From: Symsagittifera roscoffensis | Lineage: Eukaryota; Xenacoelomorpha; Acoela; Convolutidae | Assembly (NCBI RefSeq): GCF_963678635.1 | Contig: NC_087067.1 | Location: forward strand, 48,777,618 to 48,841,617 | DNA length: 64,000 nt | Direction: 5' to 3' | Shown: one piece after another, positions 49,057 through 56,656 of the stretch | Position numbering within the stretch: the first letter of the stretch is position 1 | Layout: every line of letters begins with the position of its first letter | Position numbers and translations under genes: made by a program | The notes under the pieces: model-generated | Seen by the model: only the letters and a program-made list of their open reading frames with translations | Told to the model about the DNA's origin: nothing | The model's database searches: none

Positions 49057-50368
49057 CTGCATGTAATAAAAAAAGAAGGGAGAAACGATCGAAGAAGTTC
49101 TAGGGATTTTAGCAGACCGGTTTTAAGCAGAACAATCTTGTAGCGGACTCCGAACAATTAGCAAGTCAGATCGCTAGACTCAGACGCGGTATTGGATATT
49201 AGCGACCACTTGCTCCGCTGCGAAAACATGCGAAAAGAGGGTTAGACTATTATATTTCTGAAGTTTACAGTTTTGGTTGTCTTAAACAGAGAAGCTTGAC
49301 CCAAGAGTGAGCGTGTTTGTAGGTCTGTCAATCAACTATGCTTCGTGTTTGTTACGTTGGTCTGCTAAAAGACTAATTTTTCACTTTTTGTGACAAAAGA
49401 TTGGCCTGCTAAAAGATCGGTCCACTATCGAAGATATGAGCAGTTTAGCCTTTCTTAGAAGAAACACATGTATTTTAATTGATTTCAAGTAAACGGAAAT
49501 TTGTGTAAGCTTTCTCTGCGCATCACAGTCGGCATCAACAATCACTTGCTTGTGACAATTTATCTTGGGAAACAAAAGCATCAAAAAAGATAAACAGATG
49601 ACAGAAAGCCAACAAGGGTAGCCGGTTGCTGTGCAAGCATCATATAATGTTTCGAGAAAATTAAAAAAACACAGAGGCGAATCAGGGTTTTCTTTCATTT
49701 GCGATACAACGAAAGCGTAGCATTGCAAGCTGCAAAAAAGAAAGTGAAAGGAAATTAACTCAGTTTCGAAAAATTTTGAAAAAAGTCAACATAATTTTTT
49801 TGAAAAAAAGTCAATTTTAGAAAAACAGACGAGAAACACAACCACTAGCATTAAACAAGCTTTTAGTATTTTCCGAGCTTTCAAGTAGTATTTTAATCCG
49901 CCGTGTGTCCTTAGGGGGGGGTCTTTTCGACGGTAGGGGTCTTTGGGGTCCCACCAAAAGTAGGGTCCAAAAGGACCCATCTGTTTTAAAGACCCCAAAG
50001 TACCCTGCCCGAAATAAAAAGACCCCTCTCTTAGGACACCCGACAGACAAAATACTTTGGTATTTATTTTCGCGCGGTGGTTAAATTTAATCCCTTCCAA
50101 ACTTTCCCACTGTTCAACTAAATAAGTTTGAGACCCCATTAAAAAACTGACCTGCTTGAGAAGGAGGAAGGACGTGACAAATAATAAGAGGGTAAGAAGG
50201 TAAAGAGGACTTGATAAATAATAGATAAAGTAACATATAAAAAAAAAGAAAAAATAAATTAAAAACGGAATGTTGACAAGAGTACGGATAGGAGAGCAGA
50301 GGAAGGGTTTACGGCCACATCCGCATGTCGCCTTCGGGATCCGACCAAGGGACATGAAGAATACTGAC
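49057..50368 (-). other. Intron between receptor exons E and D
   Basis: It contains the small GTGTCC-ended MITE (49905-50039). It also contains a 115-codon open frame (49381-49728, minus) preceded by TTTTTTGCAG near 49735, with one hydrophobic stretch (GYPCWLSVICLSFLMLLFP). No family match is recognised and it does not fit a position in a Cys-loop receptor, so it is not called as an exon. Phase 0 at both sides of the intron supports joining E to D. Confidence 0.5.
49905..50039. mobile_element. Small MITE with GTGTCCTNAG ends
   Basis: GTGTCCTTAGGGGGGGGTCT at the left is mirrored by AGACCCCTCTCTTAGGACAC at the right (about 22-bp imperfect inverted repeats, 135 bp in total). The interior carries GGGTCTTTGGGGTC and its complement GACCCCAAAG. 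No clear target duplication is seen. It lies in the receptor intron. Confidence 0.6.
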
Positions 50369-50659
50369 TAGACGCTCCATTTGAAATTTGAAGCGCCACT
50401 CAGTACTCTCGAATCCCGCACCCAGAGACTCGCACAGCCAGAAATTTTCCATGCTCCCCACATCAACACACACATATTCAAATATGCCCTCCTTTTTCTC
50501 AAATGCAACCTCAATGTAATGCAGCTTAAAATTCGCTGCAGTGGTGGCCGGGGTAAACTCTACGGTCACACCAAAGATATTTTTGCCTTCGTGAGTTCCA
50601 GGTCCCACATAAGGCAAATCAATGGGTGACTCGTGGAGACCACCAAGGGGAATATCCAT
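50369..50659 (-). CDS. Probable Cys-loop receptor exon E: pre-M1 ectodomain
   Basis: A 291-bp, 97-codon minus-strand exon preceded by a good acceptor (a CTAACTAAT branch-point-like sequence, a T-rich tract and TGTTTAG at 50660). It is followed by a possible donor CTA|GTCAGT at 50369. With that donor the phase is 0 at both ends, and the encoded terminus WRFKFQMERL runs directly into YYEWVLIYPT of exon D, just as the last ectodomain strand runs into M1 in this family. Weak points: the ectodomain is very divergent, the Cys-loop and vicinal cysteines are not visible here, and the frame stays open for 20 codons beyond the donor to a TAA at 50309. A separate gene cannot be excluded. Confidence 0.55.
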
Positions 50660-50790
50660 CTAAACACATGAAAATAGGTTGAAATCATTAGTTAGAAATA
50701 GGAGTGAGTAAGTGGTATCTAGAAGGTTACTATCATTTCCACTGGCTTGAAATTCAGCAGGTCGGAGAAGTGCTGGAAAAAATAAAAAAA

Positions 50791-51228
50791 ATGAAATTGG
50801 AAAAACGTAGAGTTACTTCAAAAGACTTGGAAATTATTCATGAAATTTTTATTACTTTGAAAAAAACCTATCCGGAAAACACCAACCGTCGAAATTATTT
50901 CTTAGCTGCATGTTCACTGTTCTTCTTCTCAACTACTAATGATATAAATTACGATGTTGCTATCAAGTTGAGACCCTATGGGGGTCTGATCGGTATAGAC
51001 AATTCTTCTTTGGATAAATATTTAAATGATTCGAAAATTTTACGAATGCATGCTATTTTACACGATGCCGCCGGTTTTGTCCGCGAAGTTTATAACACTG
51101 GTCCCACATACTGCTATGTTTTACCATGGAAATGCAACAGTAGTTTGATTGGTCACTTGAGTGGAATTACGTTTTGTTTGTATATCAAACTGAAAAAACC
51201 GAAACTCTACCATTTATTAGAATGCTGA
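50791..51228 (+). CDS. Polinton protein of unknown function (HDAAG motif)
   Basis: The leftmost gene of the element. The frame is open from 50692, but the first ATG is at 50791, giving 145 residues; a start inside the presumed terminal repeat is unlikely. The protein is not membrane-bound. It contains a distinctive stretch around AILHDAAGFVREVYNTGPTY and CNSSLIGHLSGITF. The His-Asp pair recalls catalytic HD dyads, but no other feature of a phospholipase or nuclease can be placed, so no function is assigned. The stop codon overlaps the next gene's ATG (ATGCTGA), which indicates compact, virus-like packing. Confidence 0.6.
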   Translation: MKLEKRRVTSKDLEIIHEIFITLKKTYPENTNRRNYFLAACSLFFFSTTNDINYDVAIKLRPYGGLIGIDNSSLDKYLNDSKILRMHAILHDAAGFVREVYNTGPTYCYVLPWKCNSSLIGHLSGITFCLYIKLKKPKLYHLLEC

Positions 51229-51794
51229 AAGAAAAATCAGTTGTGTTGGATTTTGAGGGATTTCGACACCAGAAAAACACATTTATAGTAAAAGAATTAG
51301 CTATAACAACTTCCGACAACAGTGATTACCTAATTTTTCTACCTCCAGTTAATTTCAATTCCCTTCCAAAATCTGAACAAAAAGCCTACAACTGGCTGAC
51401 AAATTATTTGCACGGACTTCATTGGGATAGCGGTGATTATTTATACCTGAATTTGAACCAAATCATTCAAAGTTTTGTCTTAAGAAACCCCAATGCTGTA
51501 TTCTACGCCAAAGGAAAAGAAAAAGCTGATTTTTTATCCAAATACTTAGACCGCAAAGTTGTGAATCTTGACGATTTGGGCTGTCCACGAGTCGAACAAT
51601 TATATTTCAAGAATTTTGTGAAATGTAACAAACACCTACCGCACCATAACTCTAAAAATCATTGTGCATTAAAAAAGTCGAAAGCGTTCTTTGATTGGTT
51701 GAAAAATGAGTGTCAACAACGAGCGTCAGGGGAAAGTGGAGACATACATATCTCCAAATTCAGTTCTTTGTGCTTGGATGACACCAGAAAGTAA
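51222..51794 (+). CDS. Putative DEDD-type exonuclease-like Polinton protein
   Basis: A 190-residue protein; ATG at 51222 overlaps the upstream stop. The N-terminal VVLDFEGFRH with a following conserved acidic residue (IVKELAI) looks like the first motif (DxE) of DEDD 3'-5' exonucleases. An Asp-containing middle segment (VVNLDDLGCP) and a C-terminal HCALKKSKAFFDWL could supply the later motifs. Cys and His residues (C...CNKHLPHHNSKNHC) may bind zinc. If active, it would trim or proofread DNA during element replication. The family is inferred from motif spacing only; overall similarity cannot be tested here. The end overlaps the next start by 89 bases in another frame. Confidence 0.5.
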   Translation: MLKEKSVVLDFEGFRHQKNTFIVKELAITTSDNSDYLIFLPPVNFNSLPKSEQKAYNWLTNYLHGLHWDSGDYLYLNLNQIIQSFVLRNPNAVFYAKGKEKADFLSKYLDRKVVNLDDLGCPRVEQLYFKNFVKCNKHLPHHNSKNHCALKKSKAFFDWLKNECQQRASGESGDIHISKFSSLCLDDTRK

Positions 51795-52050
51795 CATAAA
51801 GATTTCATTGACCAGGATTGAACGCATTGATTGTAGAGGCCAAGTAGTTCAACGAAAAGAACAAGTTACACTTTCTGAAGAAGAGTTGTGCACTTTGAGG
51901 AGGTTCTTCCCCGTGATTGACCAATTCATCTACTTTCAACGATTCAAATACATCAGTAATGTTACCCAGCAAGCGCGGTCTTTGTCTTCCCAAGCTAGTC
52001 TTAGTGCCCAAACGTCAACCAGGAGTTCAAATGGATCTAACCAGCAGTGA
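51706..52050 (+). CDS. Small Polinton protein, PC4-like fold suspected
   Basis: A 114-residue protein with ATG at 51706, inside the 3' end of the exonuclease-like gene. The core alternates hydrophobic residues in KISLTRIERIDCRGQVV, then QVTLSEEELCTLRRFFPVID, followed by a Ser/Gln-rich tail. Short beta strands followed by a xVxLSxEExxxLxxxxxxI helix are the layout of PC4-type single-stranded-DNA-binding coactivators. A second PC4-like frame lies on the minus strand at 59210-59643. The fold call is inference. The C-terminal 92 bases overlap the next small gene. Confidence 0.45.
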   Translation: MSVNNERQGKVETYISPNSVLCAWMTPESNIKISLTRIERIDCRGQVVQRKEQVTLSEEELCTLRRFFPVIDQFIYFQRFKYISNVTQQARSLSSQASLSAQTSTRSSNGSNQQ

Positions 52051-52237
52051 ACTACCCAATGAGATTCAAAAAATAATAAGAGAAGATTCTGTGAAGAAAA
52101 TTGTGTATCATGCCAAAACTGATCATGTCCCAGCCAATTATGTTTTGGAAATGCACTATGATTTTGATGATGATAATAAACCGAGTGTCTATACAGGTTA
52201 TACACGATATGAAATTTATTACTGTTCAGATGCTTAA
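51959..52237 (+). CDS. Small unidentified Polinton protein
   Basis: 92 residues from ATG 51959, the first ATG of the frame. Its first 92 bases lie in a different frame over the tail of the previous gene. The N-terminus is basic and Pro/Leu-rich (LPSKRGLCLPKLVLVPK); the rest contains EIQKIIREDSVKKIV and an acidic DFDDDNKPSVYTGYTRYEIYY end. No family is recognised. Its position among conserved genes and the lack of another frame over 52051-52237 favour a real gene. Confidence 0.5.
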   Translation: MLPSKRGLCLPKLVLVPKRQPGVQMDLTSSELPNEIQKIIREDSVKKIVYHAKTDHVPANYVLEMHYDFDDDNKPSVYTGYTRYEIYYCSDA

Positions 52238-52312
52238 TTAATTTTTTTATATATGATATAAATTTTTCATTCTGCAAGTTCGAGAGTGAGAGAAAGCGGT
52301 AGGGAAATTGAA

Positions 52313-52591
52313 ATGAATGACACAGTAGTTGACGAGACTGATGGAACTATAATTACCGATTTTGTGTATGACGAAAATCATATGGAGAAAAAATCATGGA
52401 AATTTTGCAATAACGTGACTGTACCACGGTCTGAAGTAGTTTTCATGTCACAAATGGTGTTAATTCTGATTTTATTGGCTTTTTGTATCTTTAAACTTTC
52501 ATTAACGCAGTTAACTTGTGAAGAAACCTCAGTTTGGTTCTCAATTTTATCGGGTTTAGTTGGTTATGTATTACCAAATCCAAGAATATGA
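52313..52591 (+). CDS. Polinton small membrane protein
   Basis: 92 residues from ATG 52313. An acidic N-terminal part is followed by a strong transmembrane segment (MSQMVLILILLAFCIFKLSL) and a second hydrophobic stretch ending in a conserved-looking LSGLVGYVLPNPRI. A membrane protein of this design, with a terminal GYxLPNP motif, is a usual companion of the packaging ATPase in animal Polintons. Its job (virion membrane, entry or assembly) is not established. The stop overlaps the ATPase start (ATATGA). Confidence 0.6.
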   Translation: MNDTVVDETDGTIITDFVYDENHMEKKSWKFCNNVTVPRSEVVFMSQMVLILILLAFCIFKLSLTQLTCEETSVWFSILSGLVGYVLPNPRI

Positions 52592-53310
52592 ATAAAGTTA
52601 TTGATACATCTACGAGACTTTTTTTAGCCATCGTGGGCCCCTCGGGTTCTGGAAAAACAGAGCTGATATTCAAATTGTTGAAAGGAAAAACATTTTATCC
52701 CAAATTTCAAAGAGCCCTATACTTTTACAAAGAGATTCAGCCTCTTTATAGTGAAAAATCCAATACCGACAGCATTGATCTAACTTTCATAAAATTCAAT
52801 GGCTTTGACAGTTTGCGAAACCTTGAAAACATTCTTCTAGTTTTTGATGATTCATGCGAAGAAATCTATAACGATAAAGACTTTGTCAAACTTGCAACAG
52901 CAGGAAGACACCAAGGACTAGATGTAATATATGTTAAACATAATTTGTTCAAACAAAGCAGATGGTCTCGAACAATTGATTTAAACACATCACACATCAT
53001 TCTGTTCAAATCACCTCGTGATATTCAGCAACTTGATCATCTTGGAAGACAATTGAACAACACTAAATTTTTGAGACACTGTTATCAGCTCGCTACAAAA
53101 GACACATACGGTCATCTTTTAATCGACTTGGATCCGCGTACATCCGATTGTTTGAGATATTGTTCAAACATTACACCACCTGGTCCCTCAATTTTTTACT
53201 TACCAATAAATCAGCCAGAGGTTACACCTCTCACAAATGAACGCGAAAAAATTATCTATTCTGCAGCACATGGTACAATTGAATCCCAGCCAGCTCCGAA
53301 GCTTCATTAG
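52588..53310 (+). CDS. ATP: FtsK/HerA-family DNA-packaging ATPase
   Basis: A 240-residue ATPase that would pump element DNA into capsids. ATG 52588 overlaps the preceding stop and comes 25 residues before the Walker A loop GPSGSGKTELIFKLL. The Walker B strand with its acidic residues is NILLVFDDSCEE. A later segment (VKHNLFKQSRWSRTIDLNTS) with SHIILFKSPRD fits the sensor/arginine region of A32-like packaging ATPases. Length is normal for Polinton ATPases and the frame is intact. The next gene begins inside its 3' end in another frame. Confidence 0.88.
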   Translation: MNKVIDTSTRLFLAIVGPSGSGKTELIFKLLKGKTFYPKFQRALYFYKEIQPLYSEKSNTDSIDLTFIKFNGFDSLRNLENILLVFDDSCEEIYNDKDFVKLATAGRHQGLDVIYVKHNLFKQSRWSRTIDLNTSHIILFKSPRDIQQLDHLGRQLNNTKFLRHCYQLATKDTYGHLLIDLDPRTSDCLRYCSNITPPGPSIFYLPINQPEVTPLTNEREKIIYSAAHGTIESQPAPKLH

Positions 53311-53545
53311 AAAAACATCAAATCCTCAAGTTATTTCAGTTATATGTGAATGTTTGCTCAATGTAGTCAATGGCAATGTATCTGTTTATATTCCAAACAT
53401 TGAAAATTTCGAAGTGGCATACAAACTTTTAATCAGCCGAAAAACGAAACTTGAACGAAAACGAGCAATTATTCTAACGAAACAAGGTTTCAACTTGATC
53501 AGACTGATACTTTACTTCTGCTACAGATACTTACCATCAGCATAA
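53237..53545 (+). CDS. Small conserved basic Polinton protein
   Basis: A frame of 102 residues starting within the ATPase gene at ATG 53237; a second in-frame ATG at 53270 could also be used. It contains VISVICECLLNVVNGNVSVY, then a Lys/Arg-rich helix (ISRKTKLERKRAIILTKQGF) and a hydrophobic end. The ICECxLNVxxGN block followed by a basic region is a recurrent small Polinton protein next to the ATPase. The function is unknown; a DNA-binding or virion core role is a guess. Confidence 0.6.
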   Translation: MNAKKLSILQHMVQLNPSQLRSFIRKTSNPQVISVICECLLNVVNGNVSVYIPNIENFEVAYKLLISRKTKLERKRAIILTKQGFNLIRLILYFCYRYLPSA

Positions 53546-53548
53546 AAC

Positions 53549-53968
53549 ATGGCAGCAGAAGAGTTTGTTTTAATTCCAAAACATACATATATCCGTGAGC
53601 AACCGCATGCATCACAAGTGCTATTTAACAGTTCAATTAAACACAAAAAGCCCCAGTTATCTTACTTGAACCGCATGAGACCTCTAATACCCACGAAGCA
53701 AAACTCAGTATCGACTGAAACTCTTCCACTACCCCTTCCACCAACACCTCCCTCAACGCCTATTGTTGACCCTGGGGAACAATCAACAGGACTTCTTACA
53801 GAAGATGAGACTAATCAATATCAGGAAGGTGGGGAGGAAGAGGAGAAACGGATTGTGGATGAGAAGGAGCGAAAGGATAATAAAATAAACTATGAACGCA
53901 TTCTATTACAATTGCAAATAATGGAGGATAAAAAGCTCAACTCGAGTCTCAATAAACGCCATGGATGA
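53549..53968 (+). CDS. Polinton conserved protein, N-terminal half (EFVLIPK motif)
   Basis: 139 residues from ATG 53549. The N-terminus EFVLIPKHTYIREQPHASQV and PQLSYLNRMRPL resemble the start of a widespread Polinton protein. A Pro/Thr linker (LPLPLPPTPPSTPIVDP), an acidic run and a charged helix follow. The frame ends in TGA inside the ATG of the next gene (ATGGATGA). In related elements the two parts seem to belong to one protein, so this may be a split or frameshifted single gene. Confidence 0.55.
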   Translation: MAAEEFVLIPKHTYIREQPHASQVLFNSSIKHKKPQLSYLNRMRPLIPTKQNSVSTETLPLPLPPTPPSTPIVDPGEQSTGLLTEDETNQYQEGGEEEEKRIVDEKERKDNKINYERILLQLQIMEDKKLNSSLNKRHG

Positions 53969-54419
53969 AACAATTTATGTTGACAATGTACCAACCGGTC
54001 TCAAAGCAGCATCGTTTTTGTATGATATACAACAGCAAACTAAAATACTACACAACCCTGCTCACATAAGGATTTTATCCGCTCTCGAACTTACCGAAGA
54101 GTCTGTTATTAACAAGTATGCCAAACACGCGGTTCAGTCAAAGATTAAAGAACAGGCCCAACGAAGAACGAAAAGTCCAACCAAATCTCCGTCAACATCG
54201 GGCAAAACAAAAACCCTCGACAGTAGTAAGCCATCATCAAGTTCAAAACAAACCAAACGACTCAAAACAAGAAAGAAAGCCACCACGGAAAGAGTCAAGG
54301 AAAGAGAGAAAGACGAAGACGACACTGAATCGTACGATACGCCCTATAACGATTCAGATTCTTCAACGTCAGAAAAGACGGAGACGAAAAGTAAAAGATG
54401 GGAAACCTACACCAACTGA
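53961..54419 (+). CDS. Polinton conserved protein, C-terminal half
   Basis: 152 residues from ATG 53961. An N-terminal globular part (IYVDNVPTGLKAASFLYDIQ; ILSALELTEESVINKY) is followed by a Lys/Ser/Thr-rich tail with alternating basic and acidic blocks, ending KRWETYTN. From 54118 onward the same DNA is read in another frame as the N-terminus of the integrase, so about 300 bp are potentially dual-coding. Function unknown; the basic tail suggests nucleic-acid or capsid contact. Confidence 0.55.
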   Translation: MDETIYVDNVPTGLKAASFLYDIQQQTKILHNPAHIRILSALELTEESVINKYAKHAVQSKIKEQAQRRTKSPTKSPSTSGKTKTLDSSKPSSSSKQTKRLKTRKKATTERVKEREKDEDDTESYDTPYNDSDSSTSEKTETKSKRWETYTN

Positions 54420-55341
54420 GGAAAAACTTTTGAAAAAGAGTTACACAGATAAAGGTCCAGCATTGTTCGGTAGTGTTAAAACTTTGAAGGCTACAACGCT
54501 CATACCAAGGCGAAAAGTTAAACATTTTTTACATACAGAACCATCTTATACAAAATACCGAACAGTTCGCCGCAAAATAGCTCGGCTTAAAGTGATAGTT
54601 TATGACATAAACGAAATATGGTCAATCGATTTGGCATATGTTGATAAACTAGCAAAATACAACAAAGATATCAAATATCTTTTAGTTGCAGTAGATTGCA
54701 TGTCCCGTTATCTTCGCGTGCAGCCACTGAAATCAAAGTATGCCACAACAACTGCAGAAGCGTTCAATCAAATGATAAAGACAGAGAAACCGAAAAAAGT
54801 CTGGGTAGATAAAGGCACAGAGTTCAAGGGGTCATTCAAAACTTTATGTGAGAAAAAGGGTATCAAGACATACACAACAGAGAGTGAAAAGAAGTCCGCT
54901 TTCGCCGAGAGGAACGTTCGATCACTAAAAAGTTTGATTTATAAGTATTTGGAGGACAAATGGACCTACTCTTACATCGATAAGCTTCAAGACTTTGTCA
55001 ACACAATAAATTCGAGAACAAACCGCGTCATCAAATTAGCCCCCAATAAAGTGACAAAAAAGGATGTTCCACGTCTAATTTCATTAAGAGCGGAACAATC
55101 ATTGAAACTAGTTCGCCGACCAAAGCTCTACGTTGGCGATTTTGTGAGAATAGCAAAAATTGACATCCCTTTTCGAAAAGGTTATAAACAATCCTTCACT
55201 GGGGAAGTTTTTGAAATATTTGACATACCAACAAGGAACCCACCGACTTATAATCTTATCGACGCTGATAGAGAACCAATAGAGGGTAAATTTTATGAGC
55301 CCGAACTAATCAGAGTATTGGAAAAGGAAGGGTCAAGCTAA
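54118..55341 (+). CDS. INT: Retrovirus-like DDE integrase
   Basis: A 407-residue integrase that would insert the element's linear DNA into host chromosomes. ATG 54118 is the first in frame and precedes a very basic region of about 100 residues overlapping the upstream gene. Conserved core begins near KSYTDKGPALFGSVKTL. The rve catalytic domain has Asp in EIWSIDLAYVDKLAKYN, Asp in KKVWVDKGTEFKGSF and Glu in KSAFAERNVRSLKSLIY, so the triad is intact. An SH3-like C-terminal domain follows (KLYVGDFVRIAKIDIPFRKG...). The sequence belongs to the animal Polinton integrases often annotated as transposon-derived proteins. The gap to the minor capsid gene is 3 bp. Confidence 0.9.
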   Translation: MPNTRFSQRLKNRPNEERKVQPNLRQHRAKQKPSTVVSHHQVQNKPNDSKQERKPPRKESRKERKTKTTLNRTIRPITIQILQRQKRRRRKVKDGKPTPTEEKLLKKSYTDKGPALFGSVKTLKATTLIPRRKVKHFLHTEPSYTKYRTVRRKIARLKVIVYDINEIWSIDLAYVDKLAKYNKDIKYLLVAVDCMSRYLRVQPLKSKYATTTAEAFNQMIKTEKPKKVWVDKGTEFKGSFKTLCEKKGIKTYTTESEKKSAFAERNVRSLKSLIYKYLEDKWTYSYIDKLQDFVNTINSRTNRVIKLAPNKVTKKDVPRLISLRAEQSLKLVRRPKLYVGDFVRIAKIDIPFRKGYKQSFTGEVFEIFDIPTRNPPTYNLIDADREPIEGKFYEPELIRVLEKEGSS

Positions 55342-55344
55342 GCA

Positions 55345-56223
55345 ATGTCTAGCAACTTTGGAGGTGACAAAGATTCCTTTAGTATTACATTGGTGTCATC
55401 AGCCTCAATGAATATCTTCATTGACAACTCACTAGCGAGTTTTAAAAACCTGCTGAGTGAAGATATCGATCTGCAAGGCGAATGGAGAGTTGCATTGTCA
55501 GAAATAACGTTTCCCACTCATTTTAACAATGTAACAGATACTAAAATAGTGTACTATAAAAAAGACAAAGTTAGAGCAAGTCTTAAAGTGGCAAAAGATA
55601 AAATATCTAGACCATATGATGGAGAGAAAACTGAAATAACAAAGGGTGAATATGGCGAAATCGAGAAATTATTCAACGAAATCAATCGGAAGGTTGATCT
55701 TGATAATTTCACTTATAGCATCGACCCCATTACCAAACATCTTTCAATTTGGATGCATTATTGGGAAGGCATTACCTTTGAGAGCCCACAAATTCCTAGT
55801 ATTTTGGGTTTCAAAGGTATAAGAGATGGAACGGGCTACCATATCGGCTATAAAGAATCCAGTCATATCCATAGCACTCTCACATCGCAAAACTTCATTT
55901 CCGACTACCCTGTCGATATCTCTGCTGGAACCCAAATGATGTTTATCTACTTGGATATAATCCATTATCAGATTGTGGGTGACACCAAAGCACCGTTGCT
56001 CAGAGTCATTGATACTAATCGACGAGTGAAAAACGGTTACGTGTGCAGCATTGAACCAAATCATCGCAAAGTTTTTAGCAACTTAGATTATAAAAAACTC
56101 CTCGTGAATAACATCCAGAGCATTGCAGTAAACCTACGAACAGAAACCGGTAGACTTGTACCATTTGCGGGAGGAGGAGGCAAAGTTGTTTTGACTTTAA
56201 AATTTCAAAAGTTTTCTGATTAA
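55345..56223 (+). CDS. Minor capsid protein (penton-like single jelly roll)
   Basis: A 292-residue protein from ATG 55345, three bases after the integrase stop. The N-terminus SFSITLVSSASMNIFIDNSL, then DLQGEWRVALSEITFPTHFNNV, is the signature start of Polinton minor capsid (penton) proteins, in which a jelly-roll domain forms the five-fold vertices. The C-terminal SIAVNLRTETGRLVPFAGGGGKVVLTLKF is also typical. The frame is intact and of normal length. It lies upstream of the basic core protein and the major capsid gene, a common late-gene order. Confidence 0.82.
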   Translation: MSSNFGGDKDSFSITLVSSASMNIFIDNSLASFKNLLSEDIDLQGEWRVALSEITFPTHFNNVTDTKIVYYKKDKVRASLKVAKDKISRPYDGEKTEITKGEYGEIEKLFNEINRKVDLDNFTYSIDPITKHLSIWMHYWEGITFESPQIPSILGFKGIRDGTGYHIGYKESSHIHSTLTSQNFISDYPVDISAGTQMMFIYLDIIHYQIVGDTKAPLLRVIDTNRRVKNGYVCSIEPNHRKVFSNLDYKKLLVNNIQSIAVNLRTETGRLVPFAGGGGKVVLTLKFQKFSD

Positions 56224-56227
56224 GATT

Positions 56228-56656
56228 ATGGAGGCATACTATCATAATCAAGCGACCATGCCTCACTTCTCAGGACATTACAGACAGCGGGGTAGTGGCT
56301 TCGGTGCTCTGGCTATGGGTATTGGACGAGTAGCACTTCCGTTAGCTCGGAAATTTATAGTACCAGCAGCAAAAAGTATTGGAAAAGAATTACTTGTTCA
56401 AGCAGCACCCGAATTAATAGACATAGCAACCAGGAAGAAAACGCCCAAACAAGCCTTGAAAAACACAGTAAAAAACACAATCAAAAAACAAGTTGGGGCT
56501 GGACGCAGTAAGTCCCATATGAGCAGAAAACGGAAGAGAGCAACAACAACAACAACAACAACAAGAAAAAGAAAAACAAAAGCTCTCATTCCACAGAAAC
56601 GAACCCCACTGAGAAGTCGGTCCAACTTTTTCACCAAAGTACAAAATGATTTCTAA
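56228..56656 (+). CDS. Basic virion protein (pX/pVI-like)
   Basis: 142 residues from ATG 56228, four bases after the previous stop. A Gly-rich start (FSGHYRQRGSGFGALAMGIG) leads into an amphipathic helix (VALPLARKFIVPAAKSIGKE), then a Lys/Arg-rich tail with MSRKRKR, a run of Thr (ATTTTTTT) and RKRKTK. This layout matches the pX/pVI-like capsid-internal proteins encoded between the minor and major capsid genes of Polintons and adintoviruses; the helix may be membrane-active and the tail could bind DNA. The Thr run is a repeated ACA tract. The 3' end overlaps the major capsid start by 11 bases. Confidence 0.7.
   Translation: MEAYYHNQATMPHFSGHYRQRGSGFGALAMGIGRVALPLARKFIVPAAKSIGKELLVQAAPELIDIATRKKTPKQALKNTVKNTIKKQVGAGRSKSHMSRKRKRATTTTTTTRKRKTKALIPQKRTPLRSRSNFFTKVQNDF

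Noticed and set aside
49381-49728. 115-codon minus-strand frame in the receptor intron, preceded by a possible 3' splice site
   Set aside because: It does not match any part of a Cys-loop receptor, would disturb the phase-compatible join of exons E and D, and has no recognised family.
52513-52530. LTCEE in the small membrane protein, matching the LxCxE retinoblastoma-binding pattern
   Set aside because: It lies between two hydrophobic segments of a membrane protein and is a five-residue match; no other viral-oncoprotein feature is present.
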